Assembly (NCBI GenBank): GCA_003153475.1
Contig: PLYT01000015.1
Span: 1-32,394, forward strand
DNA from: Betaproteobacteria bacterium
Lineage (GTDB): Bacteria; Pseudomonadota; Gammaproteobacteria; Burkholderiales; Casimicrobiaceae
Direction: 5' to 3'
Length of the DNA: 32,394 nt
Notes under the pieces: model-generated
Told to the model about the DNA's origin: nothing
The model's input: the letters and a program-made list of their open reading frames with translations, nothing else
The model's database searches: none
Translations under genes and position numbers: made by a program
In this document: one piece after another, positions 15,584 to 23,458 of the stretch
How positions within the stretch are numbered: position 1 is the first letter of the stretch
Layout: the number at the start of each line of letters is the position of its first letter

Positions 15584-17077
15584 TCACTGTGAAAAGTCGA
15601 ATGCCGCGGTGAGGTCGCCCATTTGCGCACGCGCACCCGGCAATGGCTGCAAGTCGAAGCGCCGCGTGATGAATTTGATGATGGAGGTCGTGTCGTACTG
15701 CGTGTGATCGATATAACCGTGCCGTGCGAACGGCGAAATGATCAGCGCCGGGATGCGCGTACCGGGTCCCCACCGATCGCCGGCGGGCGGCGCGACGTGA
15801 TCCCAGAAACCGCCGTTCTCGTCATAGGTGACGATGATTGCCGTCTTCGCCCAAAGCGGGCTCGCCTTGATGCGCTCCAGCAGCGCCGCGATGTGCTCGT
15901 CGCCGGACAGGATGTCGGCATACCCTGGATGCTGGTTCAGCACACCCTCGGGCTTATAGAACGCTACCTGCGGGAGCTCGCCCTTGTCGATGCCGGCGAC
16001 CAAGTCGCGATAGTCCTTCAGATGGAGGGCCCGGTCCGGCGTCCCCGGAGCGAAGCGCGCGAAATAGTTGAAGGGCTGATGGTGCGTGACAAAATACGGC
16101 GCGCCGTTGGCGCGCGTTGCGATGACCTTGCGCGGCGCATCGGGCGGCTGCATGCCGTCTTGCAGCGCAGCGTCCCAAGCGCCGGAGTACCACGCCCAGG
16201 ACACGCCCTTGGCCGACAGCGTGTCGCCGATAGTGATGAGCGTCTGCGGCGGCAGCGTGTGCTGTGCCGGATCGGCGTACCGCGCGTCGCCATCCTTCGC
16301 CGGAGGCACGCGCGAAGGCTGGTACCGCGGCTGCGAGGTATTCACCGAATAGCCATCGGGCGTAACTTCGCCGCCGAGAAACTCGGGCGCGCCGGCGAGG
16401 ACGGAGGACGGTGAGCCGGGCCGCGTCTTGAGCCAGCTGCGCTCGTCGACCTGTGCATGGAGGTTGGCGGGCGCATCGCGATCGACGGGCGTGCACGCAC
16501 AGATCAGCCAGACGTGGTTCAGATACGAGCCGCCGAAGGCTCCCATGAAGAAATTGTCGGCCAGCGTGTATTGCTGCGCCCACTTCCACACCGGCAAGCT
16601 GGAGCCGTCGTAGTAGCCCATCGTCAGCGCGCCGGCGTCGCTCGCGGCGACGAAGCGATCGTTGCGGCCGCCGTCGATCTGCTCCTGATTGCGGTAGAAC
16701 TCGTGGATGAGATCGCGAGTGGCTGTCGAAAGCGGCAGGTTGATCGGCGGCGCATCGATGCGATAGGGCCGATTGGGCAGAGCGCGCGGAAACGCCGGAT
16801 CGGCATCCTTGCCCTTCCACACCGGCGGCAGCGTTGCGAGCGGCTGGCCGTCCCGGTCCACCTGGGTGTATTGCGCCGGCGTCGCGTTCGCGATGCCGTT
16901 GGCGCCGGGAAACAGACCGTACAGGTTGTCGAAGCTGCGATTCTCGGCGTAGATGATGACGATATGCTCGATCCGGTCGAGCCCCGTTTTGGTCGCCGCC
17001 GGCGGCGGGAACGCGCATCCGCCAAGCGTGGCCAGTGCGACCGCGAAGTAAATCCATCGTTTCGTCGTCAAGTGCAT
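15584..17077 (-). CDS. Exported phosphoesterase lipoprotein (AcpA/phospholipase C superfamily)
   Basis: A 497-residue protein beginning with a short signal peptide and lipobox (LATLGGC, Cys21), predicting a membrane-anchored lipoprotein. The phosphoesterase family (PF04185: acid phosphatases AcpA and non-haemolytic phospholipases C) is shown by HIVIIYAENRSFDNLYGLFP near the N-terminus, NFFMGAFGGSYLNH in the middle and IIVTYDENGGFWDHVAPP near the C-terminus; these carry the metal and nucleophile positions. It probably releases phosphate or head groups from phosphoesters in the periplasm. A GAGG Shine-Dalgarno precedes the ATG at 17077. The exact substrate cannot be read from sequence. Confidence 0.92.
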   Translation of the reverse strand: MHLTTKRWIYFAVALATLGGCAFPPPAATKTGLDRIEHIVIIYAENRSFDNLYGLFPGANGIANATPAQYTQVDRDGQPLATLPPVWKGKDADPAFPRALPNRPYRIDAPPINLPLSTATRDLIHEFYRNQEQIDGGRNDRFVAASDAGALTMGYYDGSSLPVWKWAQQYTLADNFFMGAFGGSYLNHVWLICACTPVDRDAPANLHAQVDERSWLKTRPGSPSSVLAGAPEFLGGEVTPDGYSVNTSQPRYQPSRVPPAKDGDARYADPAQHTLPPQTLITIGDTLSAKGVSWAWYSGAWDAALQDGMQPPDAPRKVIATRANGAPYFVTHHQPFNYFARFAPGTPDRALHLKDYRDLVAGIDKGELPQVAFYKPEGVLNQHPGYADILSGDEHIAALLERIKASPLWAKTAIIVTYDENGGFWDHVAPPAGDRWGPGTRIPALIISPFARHGYIDHTQYDTTSIIKFITRRFDLQPLPGARAQMGDLTAAFDFSQ

Positions 17078-17122
17078 GAATGCCTCGAGGGCGGTTGATG
17101 GCTCGAGCTCATTGTCGCGGAC

Positions 17123-17497
17123 TCAAGGGGTCCTCGGCGGCTCCCAAAGCTCCACCTTGTTTCCGTCGGGATCGATGAACCAGCCGAAGCGGCCATACTC
17201 GTGTTCCTCGATCTCGCCGACGACCTGTGCGCCGCCGGTGTGCACCTGCCCCAGCGCGCCGTCGAGATCGTCGACGATCAGGTTGAACATGAACGCGCGC
17301 CCCGACGGCGCGAAATAATCGGTGTTCGCCGGAAACGGGCTCCAGACGGTAAAGCTGTTGGGCGGCATCGTCGCGCTCCGGAACTCGATCGATGCCTTGC
17401 CGTCGCCGATGCCCAGCCATTGCGCATACCAGGCGAGCAGCTTTTCCGGATCGAGCGACTTGAAAAAGAGCCCACCCAGGCCGAGAACTTTTGCCAT
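17123..17497 (-). CDS. VOC-fold (glyoxalase/bleomycin-resistance-like) protein
   Basis: A 124-residue single-module vicinal-oxygen-chelate protein with the repeated beta-alpha-beta-beta-beta pattern: LGLGGLFFKSLDPEKLLAWY at the N-terminus and the typical C-terminal end YGRFGWFIDPDGNKVELWEP, where the last glutamate is a usual metal ligand. VOC proteins include glyoxalase I, dioxygenases and resistance proteins; this one cannot be assigned further. An AAGG Shine-Dalgarno precedes the ATG at 17497. It starts 9 bases after the M14 peptidase gene and is probably co-transcribed with it. Confidence 0.9.
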   Translation of the reverse strand: MAKVLGLGGLFFKSLDPEKLLAWYAQWLGIGDGKASIEFRSATMPPNSFTVWSPFPANTDYFAPSGRAFMFNLIVDDLDGALGQVHTGGAQVVGEIEEHEYGRFGWFIDPDGNKVELWEPPRTP

Positions 17498-17506
17498 CGA
17501 TTGCCT

Positions 17507-19192
17507 TTAAGCGAGTGTAACGTCGGTGCGGACGGTGCCGGCCCGTTCGTGCCGCGCGGTCAGCGCGACGCGGTCGCCTGCCCTGCCCTGAACGACCCAT
17601 TCGATCTTCGCACGGTCGTCGGTCAGTTGGTAGTCGGGCCAGAACGAAACACCGGTGTGCTTGTAAGCCTTGCCTTCGAGCTGGCCGATCTCCTGCCGCC
17701 GTTTGCCGCTATACAGCTTCGCGCCGTCGGGCAACGCGATCTCGGCGATCAGTCCTCGGACGGCCTTGCGCTCCAGCGCCCGCTTGCTGACGTAGCTCGG
17801 CAGCCAGCCGGTATTCTGCACGACCAGTCGGACGCGCCATGTTTCGGGTCCTATCCGTTCGGCGCGCGCGTCGACGAGTTCCAACTTCGGCGACAGCAAG
17901 GCCTGCCAGATCATCCACGACGGGAAGCGCGCGACCTCCTTCTCCAGAAACGCGGGCGGCGGATTGCTGAATGCATGCAGGCGGTTCCACCCGCCGATCT
18001 CGATCGGGCCAAGCTGCGGATGGTTGAACGGCTTCCAGTCGACATGCGCGGCGCCGCCCAGCTTCTGCTCGTTCCAGCGGAACAGCGCAAGGTCGTCGGC
18101 GATCGGATGATCGCGGAACCAGTCGATGTACAGGTACTTTTCGATGCCTGCCTCGCGCATCGGCGACCAGATCTCGACGACCCATGAAAACGCGCCCAGA
18201 TGGTCGAACAGCCAATCCGAGGTTCCACCGATGACCTGCTTCGGGTAGTAGCGAAATTCGTGGTAGACAGAAATTGCCGGATATCCTGTCAATTCAGTAC
18301 CCTTGACGCCGATCTTCTTGTAAACCCATAAGTCCTCGGGGACCATGTCTTCGTCGGGCGAGTGATCGAACGGGCGCAGCAGCACCCCGCTCCAGGTGTG
18401 ATAGCTGACGCCGCCGCCGATGTTTGGATGCGACGTGATGAACGCGACCTGCGCGCGCACCTCGGGCTCGGAGGTCGGGTACGGACCGGCGCCGAGCTGT
18501 TCAAATTCTTGGCGCCAGTGGGCCGGGTAATTTCTATTTAAATCAATGCTTTCTTTTCTCTTTTTTATCTTTAACATGAACCCGTCGTAGTCTTCCAGCG
18601 TCCCTTCGGGAAGGACGCGAAAGTAGTCGCCGCCGACTTCGGTCGGCTCGCGGCGCACCATCAGGCGAGGCTCGTCGGGGTGCGCTTTCCACACGCCGTT
18701 GCTGTCCCGCACGCGCATCTGCAGGATGCGTCCGTCGCCGTCGATGTCTTCGACGGTCAGGCCTTCGATCTCTTCTTCGTCGTGCGGGTACGGACGCGTG
18801 CTGGAGCGAATGAACCGGGGCTTGGCGGCGAGCGCCCATTCGGGGCCGTCGGGATTGACCCGGGGGCAGATGTAGAACGCGCGGGTATCGAGCACCCGCG
18901 TCACCTCCGCGTCATCACCGTAGCGCGTGAGGAGATGGTTGAGAAAATAGACGCAGGCGACCGATGCCGCCACTTCGGTCGCGTGCACGTTGCCTTCAAC
19001 CCAGAACGCCGGTTTGTCGGCAGCCGGTCCGCTCGCCTGGCTGGTGACCGTCATCACCCAGATGTCGCGCCCCTCGTGGCTCTTGCCGATCGACTCGATC
19101 GATGCCAGCCGGGGAAATTCGGCGACGTACTGCTTGAGGATCGCCGTCAACTCCTCGTAACGGTAAAAGCGATCGAAGCTAACAGAAGGCAT
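17507..19192 (-). CDS. M14-family zinc carboxypeptidase
   Basis: A 561-residue metallopeptidase without a visible signal peptide. Zinc ligands and active-site motifs are present: NVHATE (HxxE), IDLNRNYP (substrate arginine motif), GVSYHTWSG (third zinc histidine) and VVEIWSP (catalytic glutamate). The C-terminal ~130 residues form a beta-rich extension. The family removes C-terminal residues or cleaves related amide bonds in peptides; this long form has no assigned substrate. A striking AT-rich homopurine stretch (coding strand, about 18549-18572) encodes the Lys-rich LKIKKRKES directly before the active-site motif, unlike the GC-rich remainder. The ATG at 19192 begins the conserved N-terminus. 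Confidence 0.92.
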   Translation of the reverse strand: MPSVSFDRFYRYEELTAILKQYVAEFPRLASIESIGKSHEGRDIWVMTVTSQASGPAADKPAFWVEGNVHATEVAASVACVYFLNHLLTRYGDDAEVTRVLDTRAFYICPRVNPDGPEWALAAKPRFIRSSTRPYPHDEEEIEGLTVEDIDGDGRILQMRVRDSNGVWKAHPDEPRLMVRREPTEVGGDYFRVLPEGTLEDYDGFMLKIKKRKESIDLNRNYPAHWRQEFEQLGAGPYPTSEPEVRAQVAFITSHPNIGGGVSYHTWSGVLLRPFDHSPDEDMVPEDLWVYKKIGVKGTELTGYPAISVYHEFRYYPKQVIGGTSDWLFDHLGAFSWVVEIWSPMREAGIEKYLYIDWFRDHPIADDLALFRWNEQKLGGAAHVDWKPFNHPQLGPIEIGGWNRLHAFSNPPPAFLEKEVARFPSWMIWQALLSPKLELVDARAERIGPETWRVRLVVQNTGWLPSYVSKRALERKAVRGLIAEIALPDGAKLYSGKRRQEIGQLEGKAYKHTGVSFWPDYQLTDDRAKIEWVVQGRAGDRVALTARHERAGTVRTDVTLA

Positions 19193-19288
19193 GGAAGTGA
19201 AGGTCGGCGGACAAAGCGCGAAGTGTGGCGGGCGGCGCCCCGCTACGTCAACCGATCTGGAAAACGCCAGCCCGAAAGGGCCGCTACA

Positions 19289-20065
19289 CTAGATTCCGGC
19301 GTACCACTGGTAGCCCTGATCTTCCCAGTAGCCGCCCTTGCCGCCGGCGATGTTGGCGAAGCTGTCGACCAGCTCGATGCGCATCACATACTTGGCATGC
19401 TTGTAGCCCAGCTGGCGCTCGACGCGGAGCCTGAGCGGCGCGCCGTTCGGGACCGGCAGGCTCTTGTCGTTGAGCTCGTAGGCGAGAATGGTTTGCGGAT
19501 GGTAGGCATCCTCGAAATCGATGCTTTCGTAGTACGGACTCGTGCCGTCGCTTTCCATCGGATCAGCGCAGTGAAACACGACATAGCGCGCGTTCGGCTT
19601 CGGTTGCACGGTATCAAGCAACGCCGCCAGCTTCGCACCCTTCCATTTCCCGATCGCGCTCCATCCCTCGACGCAATCGTGGCGCGTTATCTGCGTTCGA
19701 TTCGGCAGCGCGCGCAGGTCGGCAAGCGACAGGCTGGCTGGCCGCTCGACCAGGCCGCCGACCTCGAGGCGGTACGCGGCGAATCCGCCCGTTGCCAGCG
19801 CCTGGTATTGTGCGCTGCGCGGCACTGAAGTGCCGTTGCTGCGAAACTGCGGAGAAAGGTCGGCGTCGCTGAATTCCTGAGCCATTGCCCGGCGCGGGAT
19901 CACCAGACGTTGCCCGACCCGGGTCAGCGATTCGCCGGCATCGAGGGTCTTCTGAAACCAGGCGGTATTGGCGAGCTTGTCGCAGCCGGCGAGCACCAAG
20001 GCGCCGGCGCCGGACAGCGCGGCGAGTAAAAAACGCCGCCGCGGAGAAATTTCAACGGGATTCAT
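19289..20065 (-). CDS. Tat-exported molybdopterin-dependent oxidoreductase (sulfite oxidase fold)
   Basis: A 258-residue protein with a twin-arginine leader (SPRRRFLLAALSG) that also contains a lipobox-like LVLAGC (Cys28), so it may be a Tat-exported lipoprotein. The mature part has the SUOX/MsrP fold: YRLEVGGLVERP, the molybdenum-ligating cysteine in TRHDCVEGW (C131), YYESIDFEDAY, and NGAPLRLRVERQLGYKHAKY near the C-terminus. MsrP-like proteins reduce methionine sulfoxides, while others oxidise sulfite; the substrate here is unknown. It overlaps the upstream cytochrome b gene by 14 bases, which is the expected electron-transfer partner. Confidence 0.92.
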   Translation of the reverse strand: MNPVEISPRRRFLLAALSGAGALVLAGCDKLANTAWFQKTLDAGESLTRVGQRLVIPRRAMAQEFSDADLSPQFRSNGTSVPRSAQYQALATGGFAAYRLEVGGLVERPASLSLADLRALPNRTQITRHDCVEGWSAIGKWKGAKLAALLDTVQPKPNARYVVFHCADPMESDGTSPYYESIDFEDAYHPQTILAYELNDKSLPVPNGAPLRLRVERQLGYKHAKYVMRIELVDSFANIAGGKGGYWEDQGYQWYAGI

Positions 20066-20903
20066 CGCCAGCCTCGCCTTCGACGCGATAGCGTCCGGTG
20101 ATCATCGAACGAAGATTGTTCCACAGTCCGGTGATGACGACCTCGAAGACGTGGACGAACACGAATGCGACCAGCAGCCAGGCGATGACAAAATGGATTG
20201 TCCGCGCCGATTGGCGGCCGCCGACGAGCTCGACCCAGCCCGGAATAACCGAGTCCAGTCCCGGCGACATCGCGAAACCCATCAGGATCACCAGCGGCAG
20301 GAGCACGAAGATCACCGTCAGATAGGCGAGCTTCTGCAGCACGTTGTAACGCTTCGACGCCTCGCCGATCGGATGATGGAAGCGCAAATGGTCGATGATC
20401 GAGCGTCCGATCGAGCGCCAGTCGGTGGCCGTGGGGGCGAGATCGCGCGCGAGGTGGCGGCTCCCGATCGCGTACAGGACGTAGCAGAGTCCGTTGACGA
20501 GGAATATCCAGGCAAAGAGGAAGTGCCATTGGCGCGCAAGTGACAGCCAGCGGTTGCCCGGGATCGTGAGCCACGACGGGAACGTCGCCGCGACGATCTC
20601 GCCGCTGGCATCGCGCGAGGCGCCGAACAGCCCGGTCGTGTCGAAATCGCGGCCGAGAATGCGCGTTACGCCGGTAACGTTGTCGGCGTCTTCCATCGCG
20701 CCGATCTCCAGGACCGGCGGGCGTGACGAGTAAGACGACTGCCCCCAGTACAGCGCCGGATGCGCGCTGAAAATGTTGAGGCCGCTCATCAGGAGCACCG
20801 TCAGCGCGATCACGTTGATCCAGTGCATGATGCGCACGGCCACTGTGTGCCGGTAGTAGAGATACGACGAAGGCGCGGCGCGCACCGTATCGGCTGTCGA
20901 CAT
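20052..20903 (-). CDS. Membrane cytochrome b, partner of the molybdopterin oxidoreductase
   Basis: A 283-residue inner-membrane protein of the cytochrome b561/thiosulfate-reductase type. Heme-ligand candidates are RHTVAVRIMHWINV (H19 and H27), RQWHFLFAWIF and the C-terminal TIHFVIAWLLVAFVFVHVFE, on about four or five membrane segments. It should carry electrons between quinone and the periplasmic molybdoenzyme encoded next. The ATG at 20903 (MSTADTVRAAPSSY) is selected over upstream in-frame codons that translate to implausible sequence. A ~50-residue soluble loop (SSRPPVLEIGAMED ...) lies between the first two segments. Confidence 0.9.
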   Translation of the reverse strand: MSTADTVRAAPSSYLYYRHTVAVRIMHWINVIALTVLLMSGLNIFSAHPALYWGQSSYSSRPPVLEIGAMEDADNVTGVTRILGRDFDTTGLFGASRDASGEIVAATFPSWLTIPGNRWLSLARQWHFLFAWIFLVNGLCYVLYAIGSRHLARDLAPTATDWRSIGRSIIDHLRFHHPIGEASKRYNVLQKLAYLTVIFVLLPLVILMGFAMSPGLDSVIPGWVELVGGRQSARTIHFVIAWLLVAFVFVHVFEVVITGLWNNLRSMITGRYRVEGEAGDESR

Positions 20904-21351
20904 GACGGATACTCCGAAGGCTGCCGTCGGGCAGCTGCAGCACTCGATTCTAATGCAGCGTCGCATCCTGCGTCGGGTGCGCTCGCCACCGGCGGCGCAG
21001 CCGCGATGAGAGCGCGGGCGGAGCACCGACGGCGTGCAGTCACGGCCGCCGCGCGATGCCCATAGAATTGGATTGCGCGGCAGCGCGAAGTTCCCGCCGG
21101 CACGTCGATTGCTTCGTAGTCTTCACCCAGACGGGGCGGCGTTCTCCGTGACCATCTCTCCTCGCCGGCGCCGTCCCGTTCTGGCACCTCCCGCGCAGCG
21201 ACGTTGCGCCCATCCGCCTTCAAATACAACGATTTTTTGAATTCCGGGCCGGTCGCATCACCGCCTCGAGCGGGCTCGCGTGGTGTCGTGCGCCGTTACC
21301 CACGCCGCGGTCATGGTGACGGCCATCGTCAAATCTTGCCGGCCGTCGTCG
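20904..21351. other. Gene-poor region
   Basis: About 450 bases with no convincing gene. Reading frames exist on both strands, but their translations are Arg/Ala-rich and lack a start with a ribosome-binding site. One minus-strand stretch (about 21060-21140, including GEDYEAIDVPAGTSRCRAIQ) looks more protein-like than the rest and might be a remnant, but I cannot name it. The part next to 20903 presumably holds the promoter of the cytochrome b/oxidoreductase pair. Confidence 0.5.
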
Positions 21352-21624
21352 CTAGCCGCGGCGCCGTGGCTTGTCGTCGCTATCGTCCCTGGGAGCGCGC
21401 GAGCGCTTGCGGATATTTTCGACGATCGTGACCGGAGCATCGGTCGAGCGCATGTCCGAGCGCGACGTGACGGTCTCCGGTGCGTCGTGACGTCGGCCCC
21501 GCGAACGCTCCCTTTGCCGCCGCAACAACTCCCGCTGTCGCCGTGCCTTATTGATGACATGGCGGGCAGCCAGCCACGCCAGCGTCAGCACTGCAATCAG
21601 AGGTAGTCCGTAGATTAGATCCAT
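21352..21624 (-). CDS. Small hypothetical membrane protein
   Basis: A possible 90-residue protein: one N-terminal membrane helix (DLIYGLPLIAVLTLAWLAAR) followed by a highly basic, Arg-rich cytoplasmic tail ending DDKPRRRG. The composition of the N-terminus is convincing for a real membrane anchor, but no Shine-Dalgarno is visible before the ATG at 21624 and the tail is low-complexity. It matches no family I recognise. Confidence 0.45.
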   Translation of the reverse strand: MDLIYGLPLIAVLTLAWLAARHVINKARRQRELLRRQRERSRGRRHDAPETVTSRSDMRSTDAPVTIVENIRKRSRAPRDDSDDKPRRRG

Positions 21625-21846
21625 TGGGCGCTAGGCGCTGGCGATACGAGAGTCGGCTGGGAAGGGTCCGCGGATTCCGGAAGCAGAAGATACAGCACCG
21701 GGCCGGGGCGGCACCAGTTCCCTGGCCGGGTCGTGTCTACGCCGCGTCCGGACTTTGACCCACGCCGCGTTGCGGGTGCATCATCGAATACTGGGCGCAT
21801 ACCGGACCGTGGAGGTGGGCGCCGTTCCCGCGAACGAGGAGCCATC

Positions 21847-22386
21847 ATGGCAAATGCAGAAAATGCGGTGCCCGCCGCGTCCGGTAGCGGCTGGCAGGTC
21901 GTCTGGGGCGTTCTGCTGATAGCGGCCGGCGTCCTCGCGGTATTGATGCCCGGCGTGGCGGCGCTGGCAACCGCGCTGATCTTCGCCTGGGTGCTGATCT
22001 TCGGTGGCGGTTTCGAGATCGTATACGCCGTCCAGACACGCGCCAGGCACGGCTTCGGGTGGAAACTCGCCTCCGGGGTTCTGACGCTGGTGCTCGGTAT
22101 TGCGATCCTGGTGGTCCCGGTCGCCGGCGTCGCATCGCTGGCGCTGATGGTCGGCGCGTTCCTGTTTGCAGGCGGCGTCACTCGAACGATGCTGGCTTTC
22201 CGGCTGAAACCGCAGTCGGGCTGGGGCTGGGTACTGTTAGACGGGCTGGTGTCGATCGCCGTGGCGATATTGATCGCCATCGGATGGCCGCAGAGCTCGC
22301 TGGCGTTCATCGGGCTGCTGACCGGATTTTCGCTGATCGCGACAGGCGTATGGCGCATCATCCTTCGCAAGCACCCGCTGGCGTAA
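21847..22386 (+). CDS. HdeD-family (DUF308) membrane protein
   Basis: A 179-residue protein with six hydrophobic segments in three similar pairs (for example VVWGVLLIAAGVLAVLMPG, LASGVLTLVLGIAILVVP and LLDGLVSIAVAILIAIGWP), each with the GxLxxxxGxxxLxxP-type pattern of HdeD/DUF308 proteins. HdeD is linked to acid resistance in enteric bacteria; in most other bacteria the function is unknown. A GAGGAG Shine-Dalgarno sits just before the ATG at 21847. It is the only clear plus-strand gene between dif and 32 kb and converges with the PrsW gene. Confidence 0.9.
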   Translation: MANAENAVPAASGSGWQVVWGVLLIAAGVLAVLMPGVAALATALIFAWVLIFGGGFEIVYAVQTRARHGFGWKLASGVLTLVLGIAILVVPVAGVASLALMVGAFLFAGGVTRTMLAFRLKPQSGWGWVLLDGLVSIAVAILIAIGWPQSSLAFIGLLTGFSLIATGVWRIILRKHPLA

Positions 22387-22429
22387 TGGGACCGCGCGCG
22401 GCTGCAAAGCAGAACGGCGCCGTGACGTC

Positions 22430-23443
22430 TCACTTGCCGAGCATGTAAAGCTGCCACAGGTCCTTGTGGCTCATATGGAGCACCGGGTGCATCGCGATCA
22501 AGCCGGTGCGGCCGATACTTCGCTCCAGGTACCGCATCTCGTCGAACTTGGCTCGAGTCTCGTCGTCGACGCCCACCTCGAAGCCGTTTTCGCGCATCAT
22601 CAGGACGCCCTTGGCGCGGAGCGCGAGCTCCGTATAGAGACGCAGGAAGCAAAGGATGTCGGCGAGAACCGCGCCTTTGAACTTGTCCTTCAGCGTGTGC
22701 AGGTATTGCCCTACCGGCGAAGCGGAGAGGCGGCCGGAGTTGATCAGCTCCAGCATTTCGGTATCGGCGTCGAAACCACGGCCCAGCCAGTTGCCCACGG
22801 CCTTGGTGCTGCGCTCGAATACGAAATAGAACAGCGGCGGCATTACGATCAGCATCACCAGCGTGGAAAACTGCGGCGGCAGAAACAGGTGGTTGTACGC
22901 CGCATGCAGTGCCACGGCGAGCGCGAAGCCCGGCAGGAATGACCACAGGTTGGCGCGCTGCGTGCGCTCGAGGCCCGACAGGCTCATCACCGCGAAGATC
23001 GCCGTGGCGCCGCCGTGCATGATCGCGGTGCCGAAGCCGCGCACTATCCAGGTCCCCATGCCGGCATCCGGCACCTGGTCCAGGTAATAGAGGTTCTCGA
23101 TGACCGCAAAGCCCGAGCCGACGGCAAAGCCGAAGATTGCCGCATCGACCAGGAATCCGACGCGATGGAAGCGGATCAGCGCGACGATGACCAGTCCCTT
23201 GAGCAGCTCCTCGACGACGGGCCCGACATAACGCGTATAGGTGGCGAGCTCGATGCCGAGCCGGCCGAGCAGCCAGGCATTGAGGAAGAAGCCGACGCCG
23301 GCCACGACGGCGCCGCATACGACGACGGCGATCACCGTCTGCAGCTTCACCAGCTTGTAGCTGTCGAGGTATAGCAGCGCTGCCAGGAAGCAGAGCACTG
23401 GAAGCAGGGCCACCAGCGCGGGCAGGATCAGCTTGGCCGACAT
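22430..23443 (-). CDS. PrsW-family intramembrane metalloprotease
   Basis: A 337-residue integral membrane protein with about eight hydrophobic segments. The PrsW signature blocks are present: PVVEELLKG (EExxK catalytic motif), DAAIFGFAVGSGFAVIENLY, FGTAIMHGGATAIFA and LHAAYNH, which supply the putative metal ligands. A cytosolic C-terminal extension of about 110 residues (from about residue 225) is longer than in B. subtilis PrsW. PrsW there makes the site-1 cut in the anti-sigma factor RsiW. Here the gene follows the HExxH/propeller/barrel gene by 15 bases and lies downstream of an ECF sigma/anti-sigma pair, so a role in anti-sigma cleavage is an attractive inference. It is not proven. Confidence 0.9.
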   Translation of the reverse strand: MSAKLILPALVALLPVLCFLAALLYLDSYKLVKLQTVIAVVVCGAVVAGVGFFLNAWLLGRLGIELATYTRYVGPVVEELLKGLVIVALIRFHRVGFLVDAAIFGFAVGSGFAVIENLYYLDQVPDAGMGTWIVRGFGTAIMHGGATAIFAVMSLSGLERTQRANLWSFLPGFALAVALHAAYNHLFLPPQFSTLVMLIVMPPLFYFVFERSTKAVGNWLGRGFDADTEMLELINSGRLSASPVGQYLHTLKDKFKGAVLADILCFLRLYTELALRAKGVLMMRENGFEVGVDDETRAKFDEMRYLERSIGRTGLIAMHPVLHMSHKDLWQLYMLGK

Positions 23444-23458
23444 CGAGCGGGCAGACCC

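Noticed and set aside
15954-17057. 367-codon minus-strand frame overlapping the phosphoesterase
   Set aside because: It is a +1 shadow frame of the phosphoesterase. It lacks motifs, and the real frame has a signal peptide and conserved catalytic blocks.
20810-21229. 139-codon minus-strand frame upstream of the cytochrome b gene
   Set aside because: It overlaps the cytochrome b start, is low-complexity Ala/Arg-rich, and has no recognisable motif, although a short central stretch looks protein-like.
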